Assembly (NCBI RefSeq): GCF_010669145.1
Contig: NZ_CP048635.1
Coordinates: 1,434,501-1,498,500 of the forward strand
Direction: 5' to 3'
Length of the DNA: 64,000 nucleotides
Origin: Rhizobium oryzihabitans
Lineage (GTDB): Bacteria > Pseudomonadota > Alphaproteobacteria > Rhizobiales > Rhizobiaceae
Position 1 is the first letter of the stretch, and every line of letters starts with the position of its first letter. Shown in pieces: positions 49,364 to 59,650 of the stretch. A program made the translations under genes and the position numbers. The notes under the pieces are model-generated. The model worked only from the letters and a program-made list of their open reading frames with translations, had not been told where the DNA came from and made no database searches.

Positions 49364-51018
49364 ATGCGTTTCGACTATATCATCACCGGTGCCGGCCCCG
49401 CTGGATGTGTGCTCGCCAACCGTTTGAGCGAAGACCCCGATGTCAACGTCCTGCTGCTCGAAGCCGGCGGGGAGACTGGAACCCGCTTTTCCACATGCCG
49501 GCCGGTTTTGCCAAGATGACAAAAGGCGTGGCGAGCTGGGGCTGGGAGACGGTGCCGCAAAAGCACATGAAGGGCAGGGTGTTGCGTTACACCCAGGCCA
49601 AGGTTCTGGGCGGCGGCTCATCGATCAATGCCCAGCTCTATACGCGCGGCAATGCGGCCGATTACGACACATGGGTCTCCGAGGATGGCTGCGATGGCTG
49701 GAGCTATCGCGATATCCTGCCTTATTACAAACGGGCGGAAGACAATCAGCGTTTTGCCGACGACTATCATTCCTATGGTGGGCCGCTTGGGGTCTCCATG
49801 CCGGTTTCGGCCCTACCCATCTGCGATGCCTATATCAGGGCGGGCCAGGAACTCGGCATTCCCTATAATCACGATTTCAACGGACGGCAGCAGGCCGGTG
49901 TCGGCTTCTATCAGCTCACGCAGCGCAATCGCCGCCGGTCGTCGGCATCACTCGCCTATCTCAACCCGATCCGGCATCGCAAGAACCTTACGGTCAAACT
50001 TGGTGCCCGCGTTTCCCGCATCGTGCTGGAAGGAAAACGCGCCACGGGCGTTGAGGTGGTCGGAAAGTCCGGCGTGGAGATCATCCACGCCGAACGGGAA
50101 GTCCTCGTCTCTTCCGGCGCCATCGGTTCGCCCAAGCTTCTGCAGCAATCGGGTATCGGCCCGGCGGATCATCTGACATCCGTAGGCGTAAAGGTGCTGC
50201 ATGACCTGCCCGGCGTCGGTTCGAATCTTCAGGATCATCTCGATCTTTTCGTGATTGCCGAGTGCACCGGCGACCATACCTATGATGGCGTCGCCAGGCT
50301 TCACCGGACGATATGGGCGGGGCTTGAATATGTTCTGTTCCGCACCGGCCCGGTCGCCTCCTCGCTGTTTGAAACAGGCGGTTTCTGGTATGCGGACCCG
50401 GATGCGCGCTCGCCGGATATCCAGTTCCATCTGGGATTGGGGTCGGGTATCGAGGCGGGTGTGGAGCGGCTGAAAAATGCCGGGGTCACGCTGAACTCCG
50501 CCTATCTTCACCCCAGATCGCGTGGAACCGTGCGGCTTTCATCCTCCGATCCGGCCGCCGCGCCGTTGATCGACCCCAATTACTGGTCCGATCCCCATGA
50601 CCGGAAGATGTCGCTGGAAGGCCTCAAGATCGCCCGCGAGATATTCCAGCAGGCGGCGTTGAAGCCCTATATTCTGGCGGAACGTCTTCCGGGTCCCAAG
50701 GTCATGACGGATGACGAGCTTTTCGATTACGGCTGCGCGAATGCCAAGACCGATCACCATCCCGTCGGCACCTGCAAGATGGGCAACGGGCCGGAATCCG
50801 TCGTTGGCCTCGATCTCAAGGTACATGGTCTCGAAGGGCTGCGGGTCTGCGATTCCTCCGTCATGCCACGCGTTCCCTCATGCAACACCAATGCGCCGAC
50901 GATCATGGTCGGGGAGAAGGGGGCGGACCTGATAAGAGGACTTGGCCCCCTTGCGCCCGCGATTTTCTCGCACGAACGCAATGAAACGCGTCCAAGGGCG
51001 CGCGCGCAGGTTCGGTAG
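49364..51018 (+). CDS. GMC-family FAD oxidoreductase, choline-dehydrogenase type, one frameshift as sequenced
   Basis: The ATG at 49364 gives [20 protein letters not shown] and VLLLEAGG, the FAD-binding start of BetA/alcohol-dehydrogenase GMC enzymes. The frame then stops within 51 codons, while the rest of the enzyme ([17 protein letters not shown] onward) is in the next frame to 51018. One extra G in GGGG at 49469-49472 restores [16 protein letters not shown]. Later motifs: [32 protein letters not shown] and [12 protein letters not shown] with the catalytic His. About 551 residues. Likely oxidises a primary alcohol for the aldehyde dehydrogenase of the operon. Confidence 0.86.
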
Positions 51019-51084
51019 TCATTTCGCGGATCAGGCGAATTCGCGACGAAGCCTGCAAGGCAATTTACGAGGAGTACAACGCTC

Positions 51085-53184
51085 ATGGACGCGACCGTCC
51101 CGCAGCATATTCTTGACGCGCTCACGGATGTGAATATGCCGCGTTTGCCGAATGCGCCCGGCCCCATGGAGATGATCGCGCTCGGCGGCATCGATATTCC
51201 GGTTCATCGGGCCGGCTGCGTCGTTGTCGGCTCCGGTGCCGCCGGGCTGCGGGCCGCAGTGGAAATGAAGCGGCGCGGCGATGATGTCGTCATCCTCAGC
51301 CAGAGCGCGTGGGGCGGGACATCCGCCTGTTCCGGATCGGACAAACAAACCCTCCACACCGCGAACACGGCCGATCAGGGCGACAACTTCAAGGCAATGG
51401 CGCGCGCCATCCGCAGCGGCGGTGCGATGGACGAGGACACCGCCTATGTCGAGGCGGTCGGATCTACGCGCATGATGGCCTCCCTGCAATTCCTCGGGCT
51501 GCCCCTGCCGCAGGACCCGCTGGGCGGGACGCTGCGATATCAGACCGACCACGACGAAGTCGGCCGCGCGACCAGCTGCGGTCCGAGGACATCGCGACTG
51601 ATGGTCAAGGTTCTCGCGGATGAAGCGATCCGCCTGGACATCCCATTTCACAATCATACAACCGTCGTTAAAATACTGACGGAAGGTCTGAGCGACGAAC
51701 GGCGGGTCGTCGGCGTCCTCGCCATGCAGCCCCATGAGCGCAGCGACACCAATCCGTTCGGGATTGCTCTCTTCGTTTGTCCGGTGATTGTGCTTGCAGC
51801 CGGAGGACCGGGCGAGCTTTATCGCGACAGCGTCTATCCGAATGGCTGTTTCGGCTCGCTGGGGCTTGCGCTGGAAGCAGGAATAGACCTCGTCAACTTG
51901 ACGGAAAGCCAGTTCGGCATTGGTACGCGGCGGGAGGGATTTCCCTGGAACCTGTCGGGAACCTATGTTCAGGCCATTCCCCACATATATTCACTGGATG
52001 CCGAAGGCAGCGAGCATCATTTTCTGGCGAACTATTATCGCAATACGCAGGAAATGGCCTCCAACATTTTCCGAAAAGGCTATCAATGGCCCTTCCATTC
52101 GACCCGCATGCTCGATTTCGGTTCAAGTCTGGTTGATCTCGCGATCTTCCGTGAGTCGGCGGCCGGACGACGGGTCTTCATGGACTTCAATCGCAATCCG
52201 CTGGCAGTTACCGGCGATCTTCCTTTCAGCCTTAATCGCCTCGACCCCGATGTCAGCGGCTACATCGAAAATGCCGGCGCGATGAAGGAACAGCCGATCG
52301 ACCGGCTGCGGCATATGAATCCGCTCGCGATCGAACTCTACCGGCGTTACAAGATCGACATCGCCAGCGAGCCGCTGGAATTTGCGGTGAACAACCAGCA
52401 CATGAACGGCGGCATCATGGTCGATACCTGGGGGCGGACCAATCTGGCGGGGTGCTACTCCGTCGGCGAGGCCGCAGGTACGCATGGCGTGACACGACCG
52501 GGCGGAGCAGCACTGAATGCCGGGCAGGTGTTCGGCACACGCGTGGCCGAACACATCGGCGCAAGCCGTCGTGCGAAATCCTCGTCATCGGCACATATTG
52601 AAGCGGTGGCGTTAGCGGGGCTAAACGACCTTCTCGCCATTCTGAAGGAGGATAGTCGCCTGTCCGCCAGGGACATCCGCACCGAAATCCAGTCCCGCAT
52701 GAGCGATAGAGCGGGGATGATATGCGATGCCGAAAGCGTTTCGCAGGCGCTTGCCGAGGCGCGTTCGCTCAATGTGACGATCCGTTCGAACGGGATCGCT
52801 TACGGACGGGCAGCAGAGGCCGTTCGCGCCGTTCAGTGGCAACAAATGGCGGTTGCTTCCGAGGCAGTGCTTGCGGCGTTGGATCACTTCATTCGCAACG
52901 GCGGCGGCAGCCGGGGCGCACGCGCGATCTGCGATGCTGACGGTGAGCTGGTTCCGAACGTTACCACAGGCCCGCTGCAGGAATTCCGCTTTCGCAGGGA
53001 GAAAGACGACCATCGTAACGAGCAGATCATCGTCAGGCTCAAAGATGAGGGCATGGTGATATCGACGCGCCCCAACCGCGTCTTTGATGAAAGCCGGAAA
53101 TCCTTCTTTGAACGGGACTGGCCCGCCTGGCTCACCGGACGCATCTATGACCTCGGCGAAAGAGAAGGGTGCACCAGGGACTGA
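51085..53184 (+). CDS. FAD-dependent dehydrogenase, SDH/fumarate-reductase flavoprotein type
   Basis: A 699-residue flavoprotein. The dinucleotide site CVVVGSGAAGLRAAVEMKRRG starts near residue 48. SQSAWGGTSACSGSDKQTLH corresponds to the region before the substrate loop. NQHMNGGIMVDTWGRTNLAGCYSVGEAAGTHGVTRPGGAALNAGQVFGTR is the flavin-closing segment seen in succinate dehydrogenase, fumarate reductase and AprA-type subunits. A helical C-terminal domain follows. No iron-sulfur partner gene lies beside it. Its role in this operon is unknown; an oxidation of a pathway acid or ketone is plausible. Confidence 0.8.
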   Translation: MDATVPQHILDALTDVNMPRLPNAPGPMEMIALGGIDIPVHRAGCVVVGSGAAGLRAAVEMKRRGDDVVILSQSAWGGTSACSGSDKQTLHTANTADQGDNFKAMARAIRSGGAMDEDTAYVEAVGSTRMMASLQFLGLPLPQDPLGGTLRYQTDHDEVGRATSCGPRTSRLMVKVLADEAIRLDIPFHNHTTVVKILTEGLSDERRVVGVLAMQPHERSDTNPFGIALFVCPVIVLAAGGPGELYRDSVYPNGCFGSLGLALEAGIDLVNLTESQFGIGTRREGFPWNLSGTYVQAIPHIYSLDAEGSEHHFLANYYRNTQEMASNIFRKGYQWPFHSTRMLDFGSSLVDLAIFRESAAGRRVFMDFNRNPLAVTGDLPFSLNRLDPDVSGYIENAGAMKEQPIDRLRHMNPLAIELYRRYKIDIASEPLEFAVNNQHMNGGIMVDTWGRTNLAGCYSVGEAAGTHGVTRPGGAALNAGQVFGTRVAEHIGASRRAKSSSSAHIEAVALAGLNDLLAILKEDSRLSARDIRTEIQSRMSDRAGMICDAESVSQALAEARSLNVTIRSNGIAYGRAAEAVRAVQWQQMAVASEAVLAALDHFIRNGGGSRGARAICDADGELVPNVTTGPLQEFRFRREKDDHRNEQIIVRLKDEGMVISTRPNRVFDESRKSFFERDWPAWLTGRIYDLGEREGCTRD

Positions 53185-53290
53185 ATTCGTTTTGAATTAT
53201 GTCCGGGCGAGACCCATTCACGCCTTTGACACGGCCGATCAGCACTCTATCCTCGCGCTCGCAAACTGAAGCGTCTTTCGGGAGAGAAGA

Positions 53291-54979
53291 ATGAAGAAGC
53301 TGATCAACGATCCGTCCGCTGTCGTCCGCCACATACTGGAGGGCGTCGTGGCTCTCAGCCCGGCCAGCATCCTTCTTGCCGACGAGAATGTGGTGATACG
53401 GTCGGGACTTCCGGAAGCGGATCAGCGAAAGGTCGCGGTGCTTTCGGGTGGCGGCAGCGGCCATGAACCGGCGCATGCGGGTTACGTCGGGGCCGGCATG
53501 TTGACGGCTGCCGTGGCCGGAGACGTCTTCACCTCCCCGAGCACCGATGCCGTGCTGGCGGGAATCAGGGCTTCTGCGGGGCCGGCGGGTGCGCTGGTCA
53601 TCGTCAAGAACTACACGGGTGACCGGCTTAATTTCGGCCTTGCGGCAGAGCTTGCCCGGGCGGAAGGAATTCCCGTCGAGATCGTTGTCGTCGCCGACGA
53701 TGTGGCGTTGAAAGACACCGTGCCCGTCGACCGCCGCCGTGGCATTGCCGGAACGGTGCTGGTGCACAAGTTGGCCGGTGCTGCAGCCGAGCTTGGGTTG
53801 CCTCTAAGCGAAGTTGCGCAGGTGGCGCGAGGGGCTGCGGCCGGGCTCTCGTCGATGGGAATTTCGCTCGGTTCATGCACCCTGCCGGCTGTCGGGAAAC
53901 CCGGTTTTACGCTTGGCGAGCGGGAGATCGAGGTCGGTCTCGGCATTCACGGCGAACAGGGTGTCCGCAGAATGGAGATCGCTTCTGCGGATGATCTGAC
54001 ATCGCTTGTGCTGAACACGATCGAGGCCGACGGAAAGCTGAAGAGCGGAGATCGCGTCGTGCTGCTGGTCAATGGTTTGGGCTCGACGCCGCCAATGGAG
54101 CTGTCGATTGTTGCCCGTTCGGCGCTCAGCACTCTCGAGGCGAAAGGGGTAAGCGTCGAGCGTGCGTGGGCGGGCACATTCCTGTCGGCGCTGGACATGC
54201 CGGGCTTTTCGCTTTCCATCATGCAGGTTGATGACCGGGCTCTCGAACTCATCGACGCGACAACGGATGCGACCGCCTGGCCACGCGGTGGTGCTGTAAA
54301 CAGACATAGCATGCTTGCCTCGTCCATACTCCCGGTTGAAGCCCAGCCAGACCGGGAAATGACCGCCGCAGGCGCGCGTCTTCGGCAGGTGGCGGAAGAT
54401 GTCGCAAAGGCCCTGATTGCCGCTGAACAGCAGCTGACGGACCTCGACAGCGTTACAGGCGACGGCGATCTCGGCACCAGCATGAAGCGTGGCGCCGAAG
54501 CGGTCCTCGCGCTTCCGGCTCAGGCCTTCGCGGATGTCTCGAGCGGGCTGTCGGCGATGGGTGATGCCATGAGGAAGGCGATCGGCGGTAGCTCAGGCCC
54601 ATTCTACGCAACGGGCCTCATGCGGGCCGCCCGGCATCTTGCGGGCTCAGATGCACCGACGGCAAAAGAGCTGGCGGAGGCGTTTGTCGCTGCGGTTGAA
54701 GCTGTTTCCGAGCTTGGCGGCGCAAAACCCGGTGACAGAACGATGGTGGATGCCCTTCATCCCGCCGCCACCACTTTCCGTGACAGGCTGGCCGAGGGGC
54801 AGTCCGTCGAGGTTGCGTGGGGCGAAGCGGTCGCAGCCGGTGAGGCTGGAGCGGAAGCGACGAAGGATATGACGCCGCGCCTCGGGCGCGCCAGCTATCT
54901 CGGCGAACGCGCGAAGGGGCATGCAGATGGCGGCGCGGTGGCTGTCATGGTCTGGATGAGGCGGATAACCGTCCAATGA
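53291..54979 (+). CDS. Dihydroxyacetone kinase, fused DhaK-DhaL (ATP type)
   Basis: A 562-residue kinase with both subunits in one chain. The DhaK half has LSGGGSGHEPAHAGYVG, and the substrate-binding His in GLGIHGEQG. The DhaL half starts near residue 355: LTDLDSVTGDGDLGTSMKRGAEA supplies the metal-binding Asp residues, and IGGSSGPFYATG completes the ATP site. It phosphorylates dihydroxyacetone, or a close C3-C4 ketose such as erythrulose, with ATP. Ending the LacI operon, it suggests that the pathway releases a short ketose that enters glycolysis through the triose phosphates. RBS GGGAGAG precedes the ATG. Confidence 0.92.
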   Translation: MKKLINDPSAVVRHILEGVVALSPASILLADENVVIRSGLPEADQRKVAVLSGGGSGHEPAHAGYVGAGMLTAAVAGDVFTSPSTDAVLAGIRASAGPAGALVIVKNYTGDRLNFGLAAELARAEGIPVEIVVVADDVALKDTVPVDRRRGIAGTVLVHKLAGAAAELGLPLSEVAQVARGAAAGLSSMGISLGSCTLPAVGKPGFTLGEREIEVGLGIHGEQGVRRMEIASADDLTSLVLNTIEADGKLKSGDRVVLLVNGLGSTPPMELSIVARSALSTLEAKGVSVERAWAGTFLSALDMPGFSLSIMQVDDRALELIDATTDATAWPRGGAVNRHSMLASSILPVEAQPDREMTAAGARLRQVAEDVAKALIAAEQQLTDLDSVTGDGDLGTSMKRGAEAVLALPAQAFADVSSGLSAMGDAMRKAIGGSSGPFYATGLMRAARHLAGSDAPTAKELAEAFVAAVEAVSELGGAKPGDRTMVDALHPAATTFRDRLAEGQSVEVAWGEAVAAGEAGAEATKDMTPRLGRASYLGERAKGHADGGAVAVMVWMRRITVQ

Positions 54980-55007
54980 AACACCGGCAGGCTCGGCTTG
55001 AGACGAG

Positions 55008-55028
55008 CTGCCGCGAGGATCGCGGCAG
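55008..55028. terminator. Hairpin between convergent genes
   Basis: Perfect eight-base stem CTGCCGCG / CGCGGCAG with loop AGGAT, between the ends of the kinase gene (plus) and the MFS gene (minus). It could serve both strands; there is no clear U-tract on the plus side. Confidence 0.5.
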
Positions 55029-55044
55029 TCCATGATTGAGGGCA

Positions 55045-56271
55045 TTACTCGGCAGGCTGCGCCACGGATATCGTGTCGGCGTGCCTGCCCTCTGCGGAGA
55101 GGCTGCGCTGACCGAGGGCGATGATGGTGACTGTCGACAGGCTTGCGGCAACCGACACCCAGAAGCCATTGCCCGGGCCGAAATTGTCGATCACCCAGCC
55201 GGAGATGAAGGCGCCGAGCGCCATGCCGATACCGATGCCGGTCATCACCCAGGTCACGCCTTCCGTCAGCATCGATTCCGGCACGCGGCGTTCGATCAGG
55301 CCGAATGCGGTGATGAAGATGGGGGAGATTGCAACACCGCTGAGGAACACGGCGAAGGCCAGCAGGGCTACTGCCGTGGTTGCAAAGAGCAGCGGTAGAG
55401 CCGTCAGCGCAAGGACGCTGACGGCAATCAGCAACTGGCGATGCAGCGGTATTTTGGGGTTGATCGCGCCAAGTAGCAGGCCGACGACGAACGAACCAAT
55501 GGCATAGACGCCGATGACGAGGCTCGCAGCTTCAGGCTGGCCGAGTGCCTTGGTGATGGCAACGGCGCTCACCTCGGCCGTGGCAAAGGTCGAACCGACG
55601 AAGATCAGGGCAAGTGTAATGATCTGGACGGGACGCAGGAAGATCGCGGAACGCTGCCTGCCTCCGCTTTCAATCGGGCGCACCTTGGGTTCCGTTGATC
55701 TTTGCAGAAGGAAGGCAAAGGTGCCGAGCGCAAGGAAGGTGGTGCTGATCATCATGCCGGCTTCCGGAAAGAGCGAGACCGCAAGGCCGACGGAAAGCGA
55801 TGCGCCGGAAATGTAGACCAGCTCGTCTGCGGCGGATTCAAAGGCGAAGGCCGTGTTAAGCTCTGGCCTGTCACGGAAAATCTCCGTCCAGCGGGCGCGC
55901 ATCATCGCCGGAATGCTCGGCATGGCGGCGGCGAGGAAGGCCGAAAGAAACAGTGTCCAGACGGGCCACTTCTGGTTCGTGGCAATGATCAAGATCGCAA
56001 AGGCGATCACCGATAGGATGGTGGCCGGGATGAGGACGCGGCTCTGGCCCCTGCGATCCACCAGACGGGAAATCTGCGGCGCAACGGCCGCATTGGTCAG
56101 CGCGAAGGTCGCCGAAACGGCACCGGCAAGCCAGTATTCGCCATGGGTCTGGGACAGCATGGCGACGATGCCGATCGGGGCCATCGCAATCGGAAGGCGG
56201 GCGAAGAAACCTGCGGCGGAAAAGCCTCTGGCGCCGGGAGCCCGGAAAATTTCTCTGTATGGATTAGACAT
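55045..56271 (-). CDS. MFS transporter
   Basis: A 408-residue integral membrane protein with about 12 hydrophobic segments in two six-helix halves joined by a polar stretch (LLQRSTEPKVRPIESGGRQR, near residue 200). The segment between helices 2 and 3 (QISRLVDRRGQSRVL) is the usual MFS D.R.GRR-type loop. Likely a drug or small-molecule exporter. It is divergent from a TetR gene with palindromic sites between them, so expression is probably released by a ligand that the pump removes. It converges with the kinase gene. Confidence 0.85.
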   Translation of the reverse strand: MSNPYREIFRAPGARGFSAAGFFARLPIAMAPIGIVAMLSQTHGEYWLAGAVSATFALTNAAVAPQISRLVDRRGQSRVLIPATILSVIAFAILIIATNQKWPVWTLFLSAFLAAAMPSIPAMMRARWTEIFRDRPELNTAFAFESAADELVYISGASLSVGLAVSLFPEAGMMISTTFLALGTFAFLLQRSTEPKVRPIESGGRQRSAIFLRPVQIITLALIFVGSTFATAEVSAVAITKALGQPEAASLVIGVYAIGSFVVGLLLGAINPKIPLHRQLLIAVSVLALTALPLLFATTAVALLAFAVFLSGVAISPIFITAFGLIERRVPESMLTEGVTWVMTGIGIGMALGAFISGWVIDNFGPGNGFWVSVAASLSTVTIIALGQRSLSAEGRHADTISVAQPAE

Positions 56272-56306
56272 CGGGATGGACCTTGTTTAGGGAGTATCCA
56301 CCACAC

Positions 56307-56376
56307 ACATACGTGGCGTATGTAAATTAGATAATTGCATACGCGACGTATGTCAACTAATATACGTGGCGTATGT
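56307..56376. promoter_or_regulatory. Three TetR operator copies between the divergent genes
   Basis: Three 17-base sites share the core TACG-NNN-CGTATGT: ACATACG-TGG-CGTATGT (56307-56323, perfect arms), GCATACG-CGA-CGTATGT (56337-56353) and ATATACG-TGG-CGTATGT (56360-56376). Centres are 30 and 23 bases apart. They fill the gap between the MFS start (56271) and the TetR start (56393), so the regulator can block both promoters. Confidence 0.8.
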
Positions 56377-56392
56377 CGAGCAAGGAGAAAAA

Positions 56393-56985
56393 ATGCGCAA
56401 GCCCGCAGCGAAATGATTGCCGAGACGCGGGCGAAGCTTCTGGCCGCCGGCCGCAAGGCGTTTGGCAGCATCGGATATGCCGACGCGTCCATGGACGACT
56501 TCACGGCCGAAGCGGGACTGACCCGCGGTGCGCTTTATCACCACTTCGGCGATAAAAAAGGCCTGTTGCTGGCGGTCGTGGGTGAAATCGATGCCGAAAT
56601 GACGAAGAGGCTCTGTGACATCTCTTCAAGGGCCGAGACGCGATGGGAGGGCTTCATCGAGGAGAATGTCGGCTATGTCCGCATGGCTCTGGAGCCTGAA
56701 ATCCAGCGTATCATGTTCCGCGACGGACCGGCCGTGCTGGGTGACCCCTCCCGCTGGCCAAATGCCAATGGCTGTATCTCAGCCGTTGCACGAAGCCTCG
56801 ATGCGCTGAAACAGGAGGGGACTATCGGCGACATTGATCCTGAAGCATGCGCCCGTTTCATCAATGCGGCGAGCAGCAGTGCCGCCCAGTGGATCGCGAA
56901 CTCCGACGACCCCGAAACGACGTCCAGACGAGCCGTGCAAAGCTTCCGGGCCTTTCTGGAAGGATTGCGGATCAGGAAAGGCTGA
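56393..56985 (+). CDS. TetR/AcrR-family regulator, start region with suspected missing base
   Basis: The HTH is ASMDDFTAEAGLTRGALYHHFGDKKGLL, preceded by RAKLLAAGRKAFGSIGYAD. The best start is the ATG at 56393 with a strong AAGGAG six bases ahead, but as sequenced its frame ends after seven codons. One extra C in CCC (56402-56404) would give MRKPRSEMIAETRAKL, a common start for this subfamily, and a protein of about 197 residues. Without that, the first in-frame ATG is 56413, or a TTG at 56335 inside an operator. The C-terminal ligand domain ends FLEGLRIRKG. It faces the MFS gene across three palindromes and should repress it and itself. Confidence 0.85.
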
Positions 56986-57059
56986 GCAGCCGCGGCATCA
57001 TTTGAGCGGAGCAAATGCCGGAGGGCATGGGCCGATGACCGTGCGGTCTGCGGTTTCAT

Positions 57060-57965
57060 TCATTCCGCTCGCAGCATCTCCTGCATTCGCCCGACGATTT
57101 CGTCGAGAATGGCAATCCTCTGGCCGCCGCTCGGGCGGATCGCGAAATAGGAGACTTCGATCCTCGGCTCGAACGGAATTGCAACAACCTCGGCCCCGGC
57201 GGAGCGGAGGCTGGTATTGTCAACGATGCCGATCCCCATGCCGGCTGCTGCGAAATGGCAGCAGTTCAGCATGGATGTTTCCATCGTGCTGACAGGCTGG
57301 TGATCTTCACGCGAAAAGGCCCTGTCGAGGGAAAGCCTCAATGGTGAGTTTCTGCCCGGAATAAGCACCCGTTCATCCATGAGGTCGGCCGGCGTTATGA
57401 CGCTGCGTCCGGCCAGCTCATGGCCCGGCGCCATGGCGGCGACCGCGCCGGCGCTGTGGAGGCGGACGGCATTCTTTTCGACCATCCGTGGAGAACTAAA
57501 GACGAGGCCGAGATCATAACGGTTCTGCTCGACCATGTCCCAGATGTAGCGGCTATTCTCAACGTCGATCACCAGTGGAATATCCGGCCGGTCGCCGATC
57601 GTGTCGATGATCGCCTGATGCAGATATGGCCGCACCAGCGATGTGACGCTGGCGATGCGCAGGACTGTATTCTTGTGCAGCCGGATGTCGGCGGCGGCCT
57701 GCCCGATCTGGTCAAGCCCGAGATAGAGGCGCTCCACCTCGCGATAGAGTTTTGTCGCTTCGGCAGTCGGCATCAGCCGGGCGCCCGCTCTTTCGAACAG
57801 GGTCATCTGTACGATGTCTTCGAGATCGCGGATCAACCGGCTGACCGCCGGCTGCGTCACGTTCATGGCTTCCGCCGCAGCCGTGATGCCACCGGTCATC
57901 ATGACGCTACGAAAAGCTTCGACCTGCCGTGGTTTTAATCGCAACCTTTGCTCCTCCCATAACAT
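57060..57965 (-). CDS. LysR-family transcriptional regulator
   Basis: A 301-residue LysR protein. The HTH lies at residues about 11-70 (RQVEAFRSVMMTGGITAAAEAMNVTQPAVSRLIRDLE), followed by the linker helix and an effector domain (VLRIASVTSLVRPYLHQAII, MGIGIVDNTSLRSAG). It is of the type often found beside opine, nopaline and amino-acid uptake operons. It is divergent from the Dpp/Opp-type operon, with 111 bases between its start and the binding-protein ATG, so it most likely controls that operon. The MTGGITAAAEAMNVTQ recognition helix fits a standard T-N11-A site, which I did not locate with confidence. Confidence 0.88.
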   Translation of the reverse strand: MLWEEQRLRLKPRQVEAFRSVMMTGGITAAAEAMNVTQPAVSRLIRDLEDIVQMTLFERAGARLMPTAEATKLYREVERLYLGLDQIGQAAADIRLHKNTVLRIASVTSLVRPYLHQAIIDTIGDRPDIPLVIDVENSRYIWDMVEQNRYDLGLVFSSPRMVEKNAVRLHSAGAVAAMAPGHELAGRSVITPADLMDERVLIPGRNSPLRLSLDRAFSREDHQPVSTMETSMLNCCHFAAAGMGIGIVDNTSLRSAGAEVVAIPFEPRIEVSYFAIRPSGGQRIAILDEIVGRMQEMLRAE

Positions 57966-58076
57966 TCAGGCATGAACTCTGTACCAAATGCAATTTTTCT
58001 TTTCCATAAAGAAGCGTTAACTCCTCTTGATCGCGCGGGAGAGTGCGCGCTGGAACAACCCGGAGGAGTCCTCACC

Positions 58077-59627
58077 ATGAAGTTTTCTGCTGTCGCAGCC
58101 GCATTGGCAGCGTCTGTTTTCGCCATGCCGCTCGCAGGTCAGGCAAAGGACCTCACCGTTGGTCTTTCCGCTTCGACAACGTCCATGGATCCGCAATTTT
58201 ACGTCGTCGGCCCGAACAGCGCGATGGCGCGCAATATTTTCGATGGCCTCGTCAACCAGGACGAGAAGCAGCAGATACAGCCCGCACTCGCCACTTCCTG
58301 GAAAGTCGTCGATGACAAGACTTGGGAATTCAAGCTGCGCGAAGGCGTGAAATTCCACGACGGCAGCGATTTTACCGCCGAGGACGTGGTCGCCAGCATC
58401 AAGCGCATTCCGCTGGCCTCGACCAACAGCCCAAGCTCGTTTGCGGCCTATGTGAAGGCGATCACCGAGGTGACCGCCGTCGATCCCCTCACCGTACGCA
58501 TCACCACGGCCGGCCCGACGCCGCTGCTGCTCAACAACCTCAGCCGTATCGCCATTCTGCCGGCCGAAATGGAAAAGGTGACGACGGGCGAGATGAACTC
58601 CGGCAAGGGCGTCATCGGCACCGGTCCGTTCAAGTTCGTTTCCTGGTCGCCGGACGATAATGTGGTGGTGGCGAAAAACGACGAATACTGGGGCGAAAAG
58701 GCCGCCTGGGACAAGGTGACGTTCCGCGTCTTCAAGAACCCGAGCGCGCGCGTTGCCGCCATGCTTTCGGGCGATGTCGATATGATCGAAAGCATTCCGA
58801 CGGCCGATACCCGCCGGCTTGAGGCATCCGACAAGCTGAAGGTTGTCAATATTGCCGGCAACCGCATCATGTATCTCCACATGGATCAGGCCCGAGAGGA
58901 ATCGCCTTTCGCCAAGGGGTCGGATGGCAAGAACCCGCTTCTGAAGCCGGAAGTACGCCGTGCCCTGTCCCTGTCGATCAACCGTGAAGCACTTGTTGAC
59001 CGCATCATGGATGGACAGGGCGTTCCGGCCGGTCAGGTCGTTCCCGAAGGTTATTTCGGTTACGATCCGGCAATCAAGGTCGATGCTTATGACCCGAACA
59101 AGGCCAAGGAACTGTTGGCAAAGGCCGGTTATCCCGACGGTTTCCAGCTAACCTTCCACGCCTCGAACGACCGTTATCCGAACGATAGCAAGGTCGCGCA
59201 GGCAATCGGCCAGTTCTTCAGCCGCGTCGGTGTCAAAACCGAAGTCGCGACCCTGCCGGGCAGCGTTTATTTCACCCGTGCCTCGAACCTCGAATTCAGC
59301 TTCATCATGGGTGGCGCCGCTGTCGAAACCGGCGAAGCCTCCGGCGTGCTTGGGCCTATCCTCGAAACCTATGGCGAGAAGGCGGGGCAGGGCAATCGCG
59401 GCCGTTATTCCAACCCGGAATTCGACAAGGATCTGAATGAGGCGCGCGCGACGCTTGACGATGCCAAGCGCGAGGAACTGCTGCGCAAGGCAACCGAAGT
59501 CGCCATGGGCGATCTCGGCGTCATCCCGGTCTTTTATCTGGCGAATACATGGGCGGTGAAGAGCGACATCAGCTATGCCGGCCGTTCGGACGGCTACACG
59601 CTTCCCTACTACGTGAAGCCGAACTGA
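58077..59627 (+). CDS. ABC transporter substrate-binding protein (DppA/OppA, SBP family 5)
   Basis: A 516-residue periplasmic protein from the ATG at 58077, with GGAGGAGT ahead. Signal peptide ends LAGQAKD. The family 5 signature is [30 protein letters not shown] (here [17 protein letters not shown]) with [26 protein letters not shown], and a late [18 protein letters not shown]. Such proteins bind peptides, but also glycosides, opines and nucleoside-like compounds. The neighbouring nucleoside hydrolases hint at a ribosyl compound. It starts an operon that runs off the window. Confidence 0.9.
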   Translation: MKFSAVAAALAASVFAMPLAGQAKDLTVGLSASTTSMDPQFYVVGPNSAMARNIFDGLVNQDEKQQIQPALATSWKVVDDKTWEFKLREGVKFHDGSDFTAEDVVASIKRIPLASTNSPSSFAAYVKAITEVTAVDPLTVRITTAGPTPLLLNNLSRIAILPAEMEKVTTGEMNSGKGVIGTGPFKFVSWSPDDNVVVAKNDEYWGEKAAWDKVTFRVFKNPSARVAAMLSGDVDMIESIPTADTRRLEASDKLKVVNIAGNRIMYLHMDQAREESPFAKGSDGKNPLLKPEVRRALSLSINREALVDRIMDGQGVPAGQVVPEGYFGYDPAIKVDAYDPNKAKELLAKAGYPDGFQLTFHASNDRYPNDSKVAQAIGQFFSRVGVKTEVATLPGSVYFTRASNLEFSFIMGGAAVETGEASGVLGPILETYGEKAGQGNRGRYSNPEFDKDLNEARATLDDAKREELLRKATEVAMGDLGVIPVFYLANTWAVKSDISYAGRSDGYTLPYYVKPN

Positions 59628-59650
59628 TCCGAAAAAAGGAGCGATCCGCC

